Shown here piece after piece: positions 18,795 through 28,926 of a DNA stretch of 64,000 bases. A program made the translations under genes and the position numbers. The DNA comes from Neobacillus pocheonensis. Its GTDB lineage: Bacteria; Bacillota; Bacilli; Bacillales; Cytobacillaceae. Positions within the stretch are counted from its first letter, which is position 1, and each line of letters opens with the position of its first letter. The stretch covers positions 1,860,001 to 1,924,000 of the forward strand of contig JAMQCR010000001.1 of assembly GCA_023702235.1 (NCBI GenBank). The letters are read 5' to 3'. The notes below the pieces were generated by a model. That model was not told the DNA's origin, did no database searches, and saw nothing but the letters and a program-made list of their open reading frames with translations.

Positions 18795-19013
18795 CTATTT
18801 CTTATTCAGGATTTCTTTTAATTTATGATATTCTTCCACATCAATTTCTCCCGAAGCCAATCGTTTATCAAGAATAAGCATGGGTTCGTGATTCAATGTT
18901 CTGTAATGACAGCCTCTTCTACCTCTCCACATTCTGATATTGGCAAAAAACAGCGTTATTAATAATAGAAAGAAAATAAATCCGATTGGTGGAAAAAATC
19001 CCCAGTGATGCAT
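18795..19013 (-). CDS. Small membrane protein with SHOCT domain
   Basis: This 72-residue protein has one N-terminal membrane span (FFPPIGFIFFLLLITLFFANI), a short basic region (MWRGRRGCHYR) and a C-terminal SHOCT motif (ILDKRLASGEIDVEEYHKLKEIL). SHOCT is an oligomerisation-type motif found at the ends of many small bacterial membrane proteins, and no enzymatic role is known. AGGAG sits 9 bases before the third ATG (19013), which I take as the start; the first ATG abuts the site. It is monocistronic with its own terminator. Confidence 0.78.
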   Translation of the reverse strand: MHHWGFFPPIGFIFFLLLITLFFANIRMWRGRRGCHYRTLNHEPMLILDKRLASGEIDVEEYHKLKEILNKK

Positions 19014-19118
19014 AAACATCATCTCCTAAATTTTTATAAAGACGCGGCTTTTCGTTTTCCCCATGCTCTTGTACTGTTATGTTCATAAAGATCCAATAAT
19101 TTCCTGATAAAAAATAAA

Positions 19119-19150
19119 AATCCCCGAATCCTAAATTGGATTCAGAGATT
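19119..19150 (-). terminator. Terminator of ilvA
   Basis: GAATCC/GGATTC forms the core of a longer imperfect stem with AATC arms, followed on the minus strand by ATTTTTATTTT. It lies 13 bases past ilvA. Confidence 0.8.
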
Positions 19151-19162
19151 CTATAAATTATT

Positions 19163-20434
19163 TTAAACCAGCATTTGAAACAACGTACTATCCTTATTCA
19201 CTTCGCGATATAAAAATCCTTTTGCTTTGATTCGTTCAATCAACGGTAGGTAATCTTCTTTATCTTTGAGCTCAATTCCAACCAAAGCCGGTCCTCTTTC
19301 GCGATTATTTTTCTTCGTATATTCAAAATGGCTAATATCATCATTTGGTCCGAGAACATCGTCTAAAAACTCGCGTAATGCTCCCGGGCGCTGTGGGAAA
19401 TGGACGATAAAATAATGCTGCAATCCCTCATAGATCATCGAGCGTTCTTTGATTTCCTGCATCCGGCCGATGTCATTGTTGCCGCCGCTGACGATACAAA
19501 CAACATTCTTGCCTTTAATTTCTTCTGCATATGTATCCAATGCGGCGATGGACAATGCTCCTGTTGGTTCGACGACGATGGCATTTTCATTGTATAAAGA
19601 TAAAAGCGTTGTACACACTTTCCCTTCCGGAACGATCACGATATCATCAACGATGTCCTTACAAATATTAAAAGTCTTGGTGCCAACTGTTTTTACAGCT
19701 GCTCCATCCACAAACGAATCAATTTCATTTAGAGAGATTACTTCACCTTTGGAAATGGACTCTTTCATCCCAGGTGCCCCCATCGGTTCAACTCCAATTA
19801 ACTTGGTTTTTGGTGAAACATGTTTCATATAGGTACCGACACCGGAAACAAGTCCGCCACCGCCAATGGCTGCAAATAGATAATCGATGTGGTCTTCGCA
19901 ATCATTGAGCAGTTCTACTGCGACCGTGCCTTGTCCTGCAATCACGTCAGGGTCATCAAATGGGTGAATAAAGGTACGGCCTTCTGATTGACTACACGCA
20001 ATCGCTCTTTCATAGGCATCGTCGAAGGTATCTCCAACTAAAACAATTTCAACATGCTCCTTACCCCAAAATTTAACTGAATTGACCTTTTGCTTCGGCG
20101 TTGTAATTGGCATAAAAATCTTCCCGCTGATTTTTAGAAGATGGCAGGAGTAAGCGACCCCTTGTGCGTGGTTTCCAGCACTAGCACAGATAATTCCGTT
20201 TTTCACCTCATCTTCACTAAGCCTCTTGATGCAATTATAAGCGCCGCGGATTTTAAACGAGCGAACACTTTGAAGATCCTCACGTTTTAAATAAATATGA
20301 GCTCCATACCGCTCGGACAATAAATGATTATATTGCAAAGGTGTTGGGGAAATTACATCTTTAATCGTGTGGCTGGCAATGATAATATCCTCTACATTAA
20401 TAGCCTTTTTTTTGTTTTCAACTTGCTGATTCAT
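19163..20434 (-). CDS. ilvA: Threonine ammonia-lyase (biosynthetic threonine dehydratase)
   Basis: IlvA deaminates threonine to 2-oxobutanoate, the first step of isoleucine synthesis. The PLP lysine lies in QSVRSFKIRGAYNC (~60), the phosphate-binding glycines in IGGGGLVSGVG (~190) and the serine-rich C-terminal PLP contact in IVSGGNNDIG. One ACT-like regulatory domain of ~80 residues follows (FIVHFPQRPGALREFLDD). The length of 423 residues matches the short Bacillus form. ATG 20434 follows GGAGGG by 7 bases, although the frame is open further upstream. A T-box leader with an isoleucine codon precedes it, which fits the pathway. Confidence 0.95.
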   Translation of the reverse strand: MNQQVENKKKAINVEDIIIASHTIKDVISPTPLQYNHLLSERYGAHIYLKREDLQSVRSFKIRGAYNCIKRLSEDEVKNGIICASAGNHAQGVAYSCHLLKISGKIFMPITTPKQKVNSVKFWGKEHVEIVLVGDTFDDAYERAIACSQSEGRTFIHPFDDPDVIAGQGTVAVELLNDCEDHIDYLFAAIGGGGLVSGVGTYMKHVSPKTKLIGVEPMGAPGMKESISKGEVISLNEIDSFVDGAAVKTVGTKTFNICKDIVDDIVIVPEGKVCTTLLSLYNENAIVVEPTGALSIAALDTYAEEIKGKNVVCIVSGGNNDIGRMQEIKERSMIYEGLQHYFIVHFPQRPGALREFLDDVLGPNDDISHFEYTKKNNRERGPALVGIELKDKEDYLPLIERIKAKGFLYREVNKDSTLFQMLV

Positions 20435-20514
20435 ATTGGGTTCCCTCCAAATTAATAATGTGATTCTGAAGAATTCACAAGGGTATTCATGAGTTACTTT
20501 CAATTTTTATACAA

Positions 20515-20785
20515 CAAAAAACCCGCCCCTATAATGTATAGGGACGAGTTAACTCGCGATACCACCCTACTTCCGCAGCAAAAAACCAAACTACAGCTGC
20601 GGCTCTCGATCAACGTACAATAATACGTGTTCCATTATAACGGTGGACTGTTCCGGCACAACTTACTTTCACTTTTCAGCTGCGCATCTCAGAGATGATT
20701 TTCAGATATGTCCTGCCATCGACTTCCACCAATTGTCGACTCTCTGGAGAACAACGGGCAAATCCTACTCTTCTCTTCATAGACT
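20515..20785 (-). promoter_or_regulatory. T-box leader, isoleucine specifier (ATC)
   Basis: On the minus strand the leader has AGAGAGTCGACAATTGGTGG of Stem I, a specifier region GAAAATCATC in which ATC (complement of 20697-20699) is followed by A, the T-box core AGGGTGGTATCGCG (20556-20570) and a GC-rich terminator with a U-run (20515-20550). ATC decodes isoleucine, which agrees with the downstream ilvA. Confidence 0.92.
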
Positions 20786-20886
20786 CATGTTAAATTATTT
20801 ATAAGGGTACCACTGGAAAGGTGTGACGTCAATATTTTTTGACTATTTTTATTATTTTGTTAATTTAAAAGCGCTTACAAAACCAA

Positions 20887-20917
20887 AAACTGGATGGTAC
20901 CTAACACCATCCAGTTT
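20887..20917 (-). terminator. Terminator of the pab operon
   Basis: AAACTGGATGGT and ACCATCCAGTTT form a perfect stem around a 7-nt loop, and the pabC stop codon overlaps its arm. Confidence 0.85.
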
Positions 20918-21773
20918 AAATCTCATTTTTCGACCAGAGCCGTTCACAATAATCACAATAAGTTTGATGAAGCTGTTGAACAAACTGGCCATTTTTTCCG
21001 GGCATTTCAATATCTTCGAATTGGGAAATTGGCACGATTTCTTGAATCGAATTGGTGACAAACATTTCTTCTGCGGGGGCAGCATCCTGATATCGATATA
21101 AGCCCTCCACAACCCGCATCCGATTACGTTTTGCCAGTTGGATAATAAACTGGCGGGTAATTCCATTTAAAATGCCTGTACTAAGCGGAGGTGTAAACAA
21201 GGTGTTGCCTTTTTTCCAAAAGATATTGGAAACAATCCCTTCAGCGATAAACCCTTCTTCTGTTAAAAAAATACCTTCTAAACCTGCATCGTCCCCGATC
21301 TCTCTTTTCGCTAACATATTATTCATATAATGATGTGACTTTAGACGATCCAAGCCCTCGGGAGTGTTTCGTTTCAGCTTTAGGATGACTGCTTTTTTTT
21401 CGGTCATTTCCTTCGGTGCCGTCAGTGGTTTAGCGAAAATAATAATGTTGGGTTCCATGTACGGTGCTACCTGCAAGCCAACCTCCCCGATCCCGGCAGA
21501 TACATTAAACCGGATATAAGCATTTGTTAACTTGTTTGCCTCTAATAGCTGCTGCAATACCTTATTTGTTTTCTCTCGATGAAATTGCTTCATAATATTC
21601 AAAACTTCTAACCCAGCGTTTAGTCTCTCTAAATGGTCATCAAGTAAGAACGGATGTCGTTTATACACTCGAAACGTTTCAAAAAGTCCCATCCCATACA
21701 AGTAACCATGATCGAAGGGGGATATTCTAGCTTCATTTTTATTTACGATTTGTCCATTGATGTATAGATACAT
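20916..21773 (-). CDS. pabC: Aminodeoxychorismate lyase
   Basis: PabC releases 4-aminobenzoate and pyruvate from 4-amino-4-deoxychorismate, giving the pABA moiety of folate. This is a 285-residue class IV PLP enzyme. It has YINGQIVNKNEARISPFDHGYLYGMGLFET at the start, the PLP lysine in LKSHHYMNNMLAKRE (~160), EGIVSNIFWKKG and the C-terminal EEMFVTNSIQEIVPI. It follows pabA by one base, so pabB, pabA and pabC form one operon. A hairpin terminator overlaps its stop. Confidence 0.93.
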   Translation of the reverse strand: MYLYINGQIVNKNEARISPFDHGYLYGMGLFETFRVYKRHPFLLDDHLERLNAGLEVLNIMKQFHREKTNKVLQQLLEANKLTNAYIRFNVSAGIGEVGLQVAPYMEPNIIIFAKPLTAPKEMTEKKAVILKLKRNTPEGLDRLKSHHYMNNMLAKREIGDDAGLEGIFLTEEGFIAEGIVSNIFWKKGNTLFTPPLSTGILNGITRQFIIQLAKRNRMRVVEGLYRYQDAAPAEEMFVTNSIQEIVPISQFEDIEMPGKNGQFVQQLHQTYCDYCERLWSKNEI

Positions 21774-21774
21774 A

Positions 21775-22379
21775 TTAAGAACCCTTTAGCTCTAGTTTTT
21801 TTTCTGAAAAATTTTCATAATGGTGAATGAAATTTCTTAAAAGCTCTTTTCCGGCTGTAGTCATGATCGATTCAGGGTGGAATTGAACTCCTTCGATCGG
21901 AAGTTCTTTATGCCGGATGGCCATAATTTCTCCCTCTTCCGTCCAGGCAGATATTTCAAAGCAATCAGGCAGTGTTTCCTTCTTAACGATTAAAGAGTGA
22001 TACCTTGTAGCTGGAAATGGATTTGGAAGATTTTCAAAAATGGTTTTCCCATCATGAAACATATCAGATGTTTTCCCATGCATTAACCGCTCGGCTTGAA
22101 CAACATCGCCATCAAAGGCTTGGGCAATCGATTGATGCCCAAGACACACACCAAAAATCGGAATTTCCCGGCAAATGCTTTGATTGCCTCAAGACTTATT
22201 CCTGCTTCATTCGGGCTGCAAGGACCTGGAGATACCATTAAAAACTTGGGGCGCAACCTCGAAATTTCTTCAATGGTGGTTTCATTATTTCGCTTCACCA
22301 CCAATTCTTCCCCTAGTTCGCCTAAGTATTGAACTAAGTTAAAGGTAAAAGAATCATAATTATCAATCATGAAAATCAT
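21775..22379 (-). pseudogene. pabA: Anthranilate/aminodeoxychorismate synthase glutaminase subunit, one frameshift
   Basis: This is the class I glutamine amidotransferase that feeds ammonia to PabB (and often TrpE). The first part has IDNYDSFTFNLVQYLGELG and VSPGPCSPNEAGIS. After a frame change the nucleophile motif [14 protein letters not shown] and the C-terminal [13 protein letters not shown] (catalytic His-Glu) follow. Adding one A to the run at 22164-22166 restores [11 protein letters not shown]. The ATG at 22379 overlaps the pabB stop as ATGA. The protein is ~200 residues, the normal length. All catalytic residues are present, so a sequence error is more likely than true loss. Confidence 0.88.
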
Positions 22380-23772
22380 CGTAGACCCTCCGCCATTTCT
22401 TTTGCCTTCCATAATGCTGCCGCTTTTTTAAGCGACTCTTTATATTCATGCTTCGGATTGGAGTCGATGACAATTCCCGCCCCTGCCTGAACATGCGCTT
22501 TTCCATCCTTAATAAGCATGGTCCGAATCACAATGTTTAATTCCAAATCACCGCTAAAATCAATCCAGCCGATTGATCCTGTATAGACTCCCCTTTGTAC
22601 AGGCTCAAGCTCTTCGATTATTTCCATGGTTCTAACCTTTGGGGCTCCGGTAATGGTTCCGCCAGGGAATGTAGCGTTAATAATATCATAGCTTGTCTTA
22701 TTATCCGCTAACTCCCCTTTTACATTGGAAACGATATGCATCACATGGGAATATTTTTCGATGACCATAAATTCATTGACTTCGACCGTCCCATACGTAC
22801 AGACTCTTCCCAAATCATTCCGTTCTAAGTCAACGAGCATCACATGTTCGGCCGTTCCTTTTCATTTTCAATTAGCTCATTTGCGAGCTTTAGATCCTCC
22901 GCCTCGTCCTTCCCTCGCGAACGAGTACCTGCAATCGGGCGGGTACTTACTTCTGTTCCGCTTTTTTTCACCAACAGCTCCGGAGAACCGCTCACCAATT
23001 GAAAGTCCGGTGTGTGCATATAGGCCATATAGGGAGAAGGATTTAAGACTCTTAATTGCTCGTATATATCCATCGCTTCAACCTGAATCGGTTTTGATTG
23101 CCGAACGGAAAGGTTCACTTGAAACACATCGCCCTTGGCAATGTATTGTTGAATCTTTTTCACTGCCTCGATAAATTTTTGTTCGGTCATCGACACTTCT
23201 AAATCTTCTTTTTTTATCGAATGCGGCGTGGACGGTGTGAATCGAGGATGCTCTTCCAGCCAGCATGTTTCCCATTCGGAGACTTTCTCTCCTATAGCTT
23301 CATCCTTTTCATGCAAAAATAAAAGCCATAAAACTTGTTTTTGATGATCAAATACAAACCATTCTTTAAAAGTAAAGAAATACAATTCCGGCAGCGCCAA
23401 ATCATCTATCGCTGCTGTTGGAAGTTTTTCAATGTAACGGGCATAGTCATAGCTTAAATAACCAATTGCACCTCCCTGAAAATCGGGGAGACCCTCATGT
23501 TTTTCTACATGAAATTGCCCCATATAATCTTTGAATAGAGATAGAGGATTTCCCTCAAGAATTTTGGTCGTGTTTTTATCCTGTATCATTAATTGATTGT
23601 TTTTTCCAGTTATTATTGTATCGGGCTGAAAAGCGGCAATGCTATATCGTCCGCCCCTGCCGCTTTCTAGTAGTACATGATGATGGTAGTTCTTAGCGAT
23701 GTTTCGATACTGGGAAAAAAACGCTGCATGTGAAAAGGGAATTTTTTTACTATGTAAATGAAGCTGAATCAA
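22376..23772 (-). pseudogene. pabB: Aminodeoxychorismate synthase component I, one frameshift
   Basis: PabB aminates chorismate to 4-amino-4-deoxychorismate. The N-terminal ~310 residues end in the chorismate-binding block (GDVFQVNLSVRQ, NPSPYMAYMH, SGSPELLV, STRPIAGTRSRG). The frame breaks at GAACGGCCGAA (22850-22853) and continues as AEHVMLVDLERNDLGRV and INATFPGGTITGAPK to the end. Reading GGGCC gives E-R-A-E-H-V without interruption and a protein of ~465 residues. The start is a TTG at 23772, 9 bases behind AGGAG. First gene of pabB-pabA-pabC. The break is probably not biological. Confidence 0.88.
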
Positions 23773-23897
23773 TGGCTGTCACTCCTATGTCGTTTATCCT
23801 TTTCATCATACATGAAGATTGTTCTTTTTTCATAGTGAAATTGCATTTATTTTGCAGATTCGAGGTGTAATCTCTGGTGAATTCATGGTGATCCACC

Positions 23898-26554
23898 CTA
23901 CAAAATTTGCACAAAGCCCTCCGTTCCATCCACCCGAATATAAGTACCATCTTTAATGATTTCCGTAGCTCTCTCGATTCCAACAACAGCTGGAATTCCA
24001 TATTCACGGGCAATTACAGAGCCATGCGTCATCATCCCCCCGACTTCAGTAATAAGCCCAACTGCCGAAGTAAAGAGCGGAGTCCAGCCAGGATCCGTAT
24101 AAGGGGCGACGAGAATTTCTCCAGGATTAAGCTTCGCATCCTCCGGTCTTAGTACAACCCTTGCAATTCCTTCTACAACTCCTGCAGATACAGGAGTACC
24201 TAAAATAGCTCCCTTTGGTGCTTTTGCTTCACGAAGTTTACCCGTAATGATTTCGCCTTCACTGGTCATCACGCGTGGGGATTTCATTTTAAAATACAAC
24301 TCATGCTGCTTTTCTCTAACTTCTACCATTTCTTGAACATTTCCAAAAAAACGATTTTCGATTAAGTCAATAAGCTCCTCCAATGTAAAATAAAACACAT
24401 CTTCTTCTTGCCGCAGTATTCCTTTTCCTACCAGGGTTCGGGCTTCTTCGAGAATCGCACGTTTGTATACATATAAAACCCTAATTATTGCGAATTTGTG
24501 ATGCTCCCGCATCCCCATAAGCTTACGATATAGATACACTAGCCTCGATACCCGTCTTTTTTCAAATGAATGAAACTGCGAGACAATCTTTTCCCCAGCA
24601 GCTTCGGCTTCCATTTCACCTTGTTTGAATTTTTTCCGATGTTCCCCTGGTGACGAGGTCCGAATATTGGCGATAATAGAAGGCACAAGTTGGGTAGGAT
24701 CTTCAATCCATCTCGGTCTGGTAATATCAATTTCTCCTGCACATCGCATGCCGTATTTTTTCAAAAATTGGTTTAATTTATCCTTAAATTCAGCTCCGTT
24801 AGAAATGGTATTCATTTTTTCATAAAAGTTTTTGTGGTTTCCTAGTTGCAAATAATCGACGACCTCAGGATACCTTCTGGCTTTGTCAGAAAGGTCAGCT
24901 AGCTCCAATCCCATTTCGGTTGTAATATTGCCTGGTAGCGATTTATACAATTGGCTTAATAACATAGCACTTTGCTTCTCTCCAACCTTTTTTTTCAGCT
25001 TCTTTTCAAGAATTCCTGAAGCAATAATGCCTGTAATAAAATATACAACAATCTTGGAAAGTACTTCGGGTGCCATCATTTCCATCTCTTGCTTAATCAA
25101 ACGAATCCTTTCTGCACCAGAAACCACCAATACCTTTCTCTCAATTTCTTGAACTTTCTCTTCAATGAGAGCTCTTACATTTTCATTCGCTTTTCTAGGA
25201 TCATTTATAAATAAGTTGGCTATCACTTTTGAAGCCACCGGAATGATGATTGTTGACAATCTTCTGGAAACTCGCAATATTATCTTCTTAGGTACAGAAA
25301 TTTGGCTGATTTGTTCACGGCTCGTTACTTCTTCTATTGCTGATGCCATTAATTCATCCATACCCTTCAATGCTTTAATCATTCTTTTTCGAACAGGATT
25401 TAGCGAAAGGGCGCCTGTAAAATCGGCAAATGCCCTTCCTCCGGCACCACGCAGCAGTTGGTCCTCCGAAGAAGCTGGATTTTTCTTTAAGAAGCTGGTG
25501 ATGTTGCTCAAGATTGAGATAGCCAATGGTTTCATTGGATCGGTCATGACTTGGATATAGTTAAAATTGATATACACATGAAATTTACCATCCGAGACAG
25601 AGGGGATTGGATATAATGACGTAATCGGTCGACTCTGAAGAACGTGAAACTTACCGTCGGCAAAGCCCCACTCAATGTCCTGCTCAGTTCCATAGTGAGC
25701 TTCGATTTTTTCACCTAGTTTTGCCAGCTCGAAAATTTCGCTATCCGGCAAAGCCTGTAATTGTTGGAGTTCAGGTGGGAGCTGCTCCGTAATCGTTCCT
25801 CCTTCTGGAACTGAATAAATAGCGAGCTCCTTCTTTGAAATCTGCTTTTTGACGATTCTGTCTGATTGAACCTGGTACAAATCTGCGGAGACCAAACCTG
25901 ATACGAGAGCTTCTCCTAGCCCGAAACTTGCATCGATGGAAATTGTATGACGATGTCCTGAGATGGGATCTGCAGTAAACATAATCCCCGATACTTCTGG
26001 AAAAACCATTTGCTGAACGACAACCGATAGAAACACTGTGCGATGGTTAAATCCGTTTTTGGCCGATAAGAAATGGCTCGATCAGTGAATAAGGAAGCCC
26101 AGCAATTTTGAACTGCAATGAGGAGCTGCTCCACCCCGCATACATTCAAATAAGTATCCTGCTGTCCTGCGAAGGAGGCAGTCGGCAAGTCTTCAGCGGT
26201 CGCACTAGAGCGAACAGCATAGGCTTTATCATTGCCGGTCGTTTCCCACGCTTTCACAATGGCTGATTTAATAGTGGCAGGTATGGTGAGCGAGGTAAGA
26301 TGTTCCCTAATCTGTTGACCCAACAAACGGATTTGTTCCAAATTATTATGACTTACCCAATCAAGCTGCTCAAAAAATTTATCCATCTCTTTGCTATTTT
26401 GAATAAACGTACGGTATGCAAAAGTAGTCACACAAAAACCTTGCGGAACCGAAAAACCCGCTTTCGTCAACTCACCAAGGTTTGCACCTTTTCCACCAAC
26501 ATAAGGTAAGTCTGTTTTGTCGATTTCATAAAAATTCAGCACATACTTTCCCAT
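23898..26554 (-). pseudogene. Pps/rifamycin phosphotransferase-like enzyme, one frameshift
   Basis: The N-terminal domain is a PPDK-type ATP-grasp (GGKGANLGELTKAGFSVPQGF, YAVRSSATAEDLPTASFAGQQDTY). A long central region follows, and the C-terminus is a mobile phosphohistidine domain with GGMMTHGSVIAREYGIPAVVG. There is no PEP/pyruvate-binding barrel after the His domain. This ATP/substrate/His order at ~886 residues is that of rifamycin phosphotransferases and the B. subtilis Pps group, not of E. coli PpsA. The frame changes at CGGCCAAAAACGG (26061-26064), and reading GGGCC restores S-Y-R-A-K-N-G-F-N. Whether it phosphorylates rifamycins or another molecule cannot be decided. The broken frame is probably a sequence error. 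Confidence 0.82.
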
Positions 26555-26719
26555 AATTCATTCCACCCTCTCTTTCCAGTTTGGATGATGAGCGCTATTC
26601 AACATCGAATATATAACATAATTATCTTCAAATATACTAATAAATGATATTTTCATTTTTTCTATTTTTTTGAAAACACTGTATAATATAATCATTGATA
26701 AAAATAAAGGAGAATTTTG

Positions 26720-27337
26720 ATGGATGAACTTGTGAAAATATTTCAGAACATTCCAACTACCTGTATTTCTGATGCCATGAATGGGTTAAACAATTTACAT
26801 CCCTCTATTAAACCGCTAATGGAAGAATACAAGCTTGCTGGAAGAGCATTAACAGTTAAGATTCCTGTCGGTGAAAATCTAGCAGTCTTAAAAGCTATTA
26901 GAGAGACAAAGCCAGATGATATTATCGTGGTTGATGCAAAGGGTGACCAATATCGGGCGATCGCAGGCGATTTCGTCGTTGGTATGGCACAAACCCTTGG
27001 GGCCTCTGGGTTAGTCGTCGATGGCGTTATCCGTGATATCGTCGGAATAAAAGCATTGAATTTTCCTGTTTTCTCAAAAGGAACCGCTGTCGCTGCAAGC
27101 GGAAAAGCTGGTGTTGGCGAAGTAAATGTACCAATTTCCTGTGGTGGAGCCACTGTCCATCCGGGAGACATCATTGTCGGAGATGCTGATGGTGTCGTCG
27201 TCATCCCACAATCGATTGAACAAGATGTCTTAGCTAAATCGCTGGAAAAATTAAAAACAGATCAAGTTCGCGAAGACAAAATTGCTGGAAATCCGCAAGA
27301 AATTATCAATTATTTAGATAAAATGCTATCAAAATAA
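26720..27337 (+). CDS. RraA family protein (aldolase/regulator fold)
   Basis: This 205-residue protein shows the RraA pattern: TTCISDAMNG at the start, AGRALTVKIPVGENLAVL, the active-site stretch GLVVDGVIRDIVGI (the Gx..DG..RD signature that binds a divalent metal in the related HMG/CHA aldolases) and GDIIVGDADGVVVIP. Members include 4-hydroxy-4-methyl-2-oxoglutarate aldolases and the E. coli RNase E inhibitor RraA. Firmicutes lack that regulation target in the same form, so a small lyase is more plausible. ATG 26720 lies 7 bases after GGAG. The gamma carbonic anhydrase-like gene follows 20 bases later, as an operon. Confidence 0.85.
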   Translation: MDELVKIFQNIPTTCISDAMNGLNNLHPSIKPLMEEYKLAGRALTVKIPVGENLAVLKAIRETKPDDIIVVDAKGDQYRAIAGDFVVGMAQTLGASGLVVDGVIRDIVGIKALNFPVFSKGTAVAASGKAGVGEVNVPISCGGATVHPGDIIVGDADGVVVIPQSIEQDVLAKSLEKLKTDQVREDKIAGNPQEIINYLDKMLSK

Positions 27338-27357
27338 AATAAAGAGGAGAGATTTCT

Positions 27358-27870
27358 ATGATTATTCCCTACAATGGCGTAACTCCATCCATACACGAAT
27401 CTGTTTTTGTCGCACCTAGTGCTTATCTAATTGGTGATATTAGGGTTGGTAAGGAATCTACCATTTGGTTTAATGCCGTTATACGCGGTGATGAAGGTCC
27501 GATTACAATTGGTGAACAATGCAGTATCCAAGATAACACCACCATCCATTTATTTGAAGGCTCTCCTGTCGTGATTGGAGACGGTGTAACAGTCGGTCAC
27601 AATGTGATTTTACATGGCTGTAAGGTCGGGAGCCGCTCAATTATTGGGATGGGCTCCACGATTTTAGACAATGTGGAAATTGGCGAGGAATGTATAATTG
27701 GTGCCAACACACTGCTCACCAGCGGCATTAAAATCCCTCCCCGTTCACTTGTAGTCGGCTCTCCTGGCAAAGTCGTACGTGAATTGAAAGAAAAAGACCT
27801 GCAAATGATCCAAATGTCGATTGACGTTTATGTTCAAAAAGGAAAAGAGTTTAGAGAAATCCTAAAATAA
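27358..27870 (+). CDS. Gamma carbonic anhydrase-like hexapeptide protein
   Basis: This 170-residue left-handed beta-helix protein is of the gamma carbonic anhydrase/PaaY type. Hexapeptide repeats run from AYLIGDIRVGKESTIW to LVVGSPGKVVREL. The three zinc-ligand histidines are in place (TTIHLF, VTVGHNVILHGC). A short C-terminal helix with YVQKGKEF closes it. The length matches B. subtilis YtoA. Activity as a carbonic anhydrase is uncertain in this subgroup. Its ribosome binding site is AGAGGAGA, and it is the second gene after rraA. Confidence 0.87.
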   Translation: MIIPYNGVTPSIHESVFVAPSAYLIGDIRVGKESTIWFNAVIRGDEGPITIGEQCSIQDNTTIHLFEGSPVVIGDGVTVGHNVILHGCKVGSRSIIGMGSTILDNVEIGEECIIGANTLLTSGIKIPPRSLVVGSPGKVVRELKEKDLQMIQMSIDVYVQKGKEFREILK

Positions 27871-28223
27871 TTAGTCGCTTTAATACACTGGGGATCAGAC
27901 TCCATTGTATTAATATATTAAAAATTTCCAAAGGACATTTTTTTAAGGTAGTAGGTCACTTCTCTGTTTTTTAAAAAGTACAAGAAAAGGAACACAAAAT
28001 CTGTGGTCCTTTCCTTGTTTATTTAGACGCCATCAATTTGAAAATTCAACACCCGAGCCCTCACATAAGGCATCCCAAATTATCAAAATCTACTGTACGA
28101 CAATAGTTTATTTTAAGTTTACATAATATAATTATATAATACATTTTAAGTAAGTACTGGTTATGAAACCTCAATCTAAATTACATGCCTCTCCCCATTG
28201 GCATTAGTCTTTCGCAACGTCTG
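27871..28223. other. Intergenic region, 353 bases
   Basis: It contains the hairpin at 27980-28018 between two convergent genes. Otherwise it is AT-rich, and I see no coding frame, promoter or known RNA. Confidence 0.5.
27980..28018 (+). terminator. Hairpin terminator between convergent genes
   Basis: ACAAGAAAAGGAACACA and TGTGGTCCTTTCCTTGT pair with two internal mismatches and are followed by TTATTT on the plus strand. It can end the rraA operon. Confidence 0.65.
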
Positions 28224-28676
28224 TTAGGTCTCGATAGTGGCCTGGAAGTATAACAGTGGATCCCCTTCACAAGCCTTTAAATCTGTCACCTCGCCAATAA
28301 ACAAAACATGATCTCCTGCCTCTACCTCGTTATAAACAGTACATGCGATGTTTGCTAGTGCATCTTTAATGACCGGCATTTCACCAAATCGTTCAAAGAG
28401 GTATGGTGATCCTTCTTTTAATTGTCCTGCAAACCTCATCGATTCGTCCTTCTGATCTGCAGCTAAAAAGCTAACCGCAAATTTTTTTGTTTCTTGAATA
28501 AAGCCAAGCATTTTTGCCCTTTTATCAATGGAAACCAAAATCAGCTTAGGATTTAGCGAGACAGAAACAAAAGCATTTGCTGTCATCCCATGAGACACAC
28601 CCTTCACTTCTGTTGTAACCACCGTAATACCAGTAGCAAATTTCCCCATTGCATTTCGAAACAAACGATCATCCAC
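28224..28676 (-). CDS. Flavin reductase domain protein (HpaC-like)
   Basis: This 150-residue protein is of the short-chain flavin reductase type: FRNAMGKFATGITVVTTEVKG (FMN/FAD-binding start), GMTANAFVSVSLNPKLILVSIDKRA, FAVSFLAADQ and the C-terminal EAGDHVLFIGEVTDL. These enzymes use NAD(P)H to make free FADH2 for a partner monooxygenase. It is a plausible partner for HpaB at 12588-14045, though 14 kb away. The GTG at 28676 is 7 bases behind GAGAGGTG, while the longer frame has no such site. It is a single gene in this window. Confidence 0.85.
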   Translation of the reverse strand: MDDRLFRNAMGKFATGITVVTTEVKGVSHGMTANAFVSVSLNPKLILVSIDKRAKMLGFIQETKKFAVSFLAADQKDESMRFAGQLKEGSPYLFERFGEMPVIKDALANIACTVYNEVEAGDHVLFIGEVTDLKACEGDPLLYFQATIET

Positions 28677-28797
28677 TTGGCGACACCTCTCATAATTTTT
28701 AGGTTTTTCAGTATATTCAGAATACAATTTATCTCAATATTTTACTACTTTTAGTCACTAAAAAGATGTATTTATAGAAAAGTATATTGAAGCACTA

Positions 28798-28833
28798 AAA
28801 AAAAGACCGAACATGTTGATTCATGTCCGGTCA
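28798..28833 (-). terminator. Terminator of the trehalose operon
   Basis: GACCG-ACATG and CATGT-CGGTC pair around TTGATT with a mismatch, followed on the minus strand by a run of eight T. It lies ~95 bases past treR. Confidence 0.85.
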
Positions 28834-28926
28834 AACAATTGATGCTTCTAATAAAGAGGGATTCGCTTAACGGGAAGCTATTTGAAGCATTCACCTCAAG
28901 GATGGGATTAGCGATTAAACTTTAAA

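Noticed and set aside
24883..25560. Long plus-strand frames opposite the Pps/RPH-like gene
   Set aside because: They are antisense shadows of a conserved coding region without start signals.
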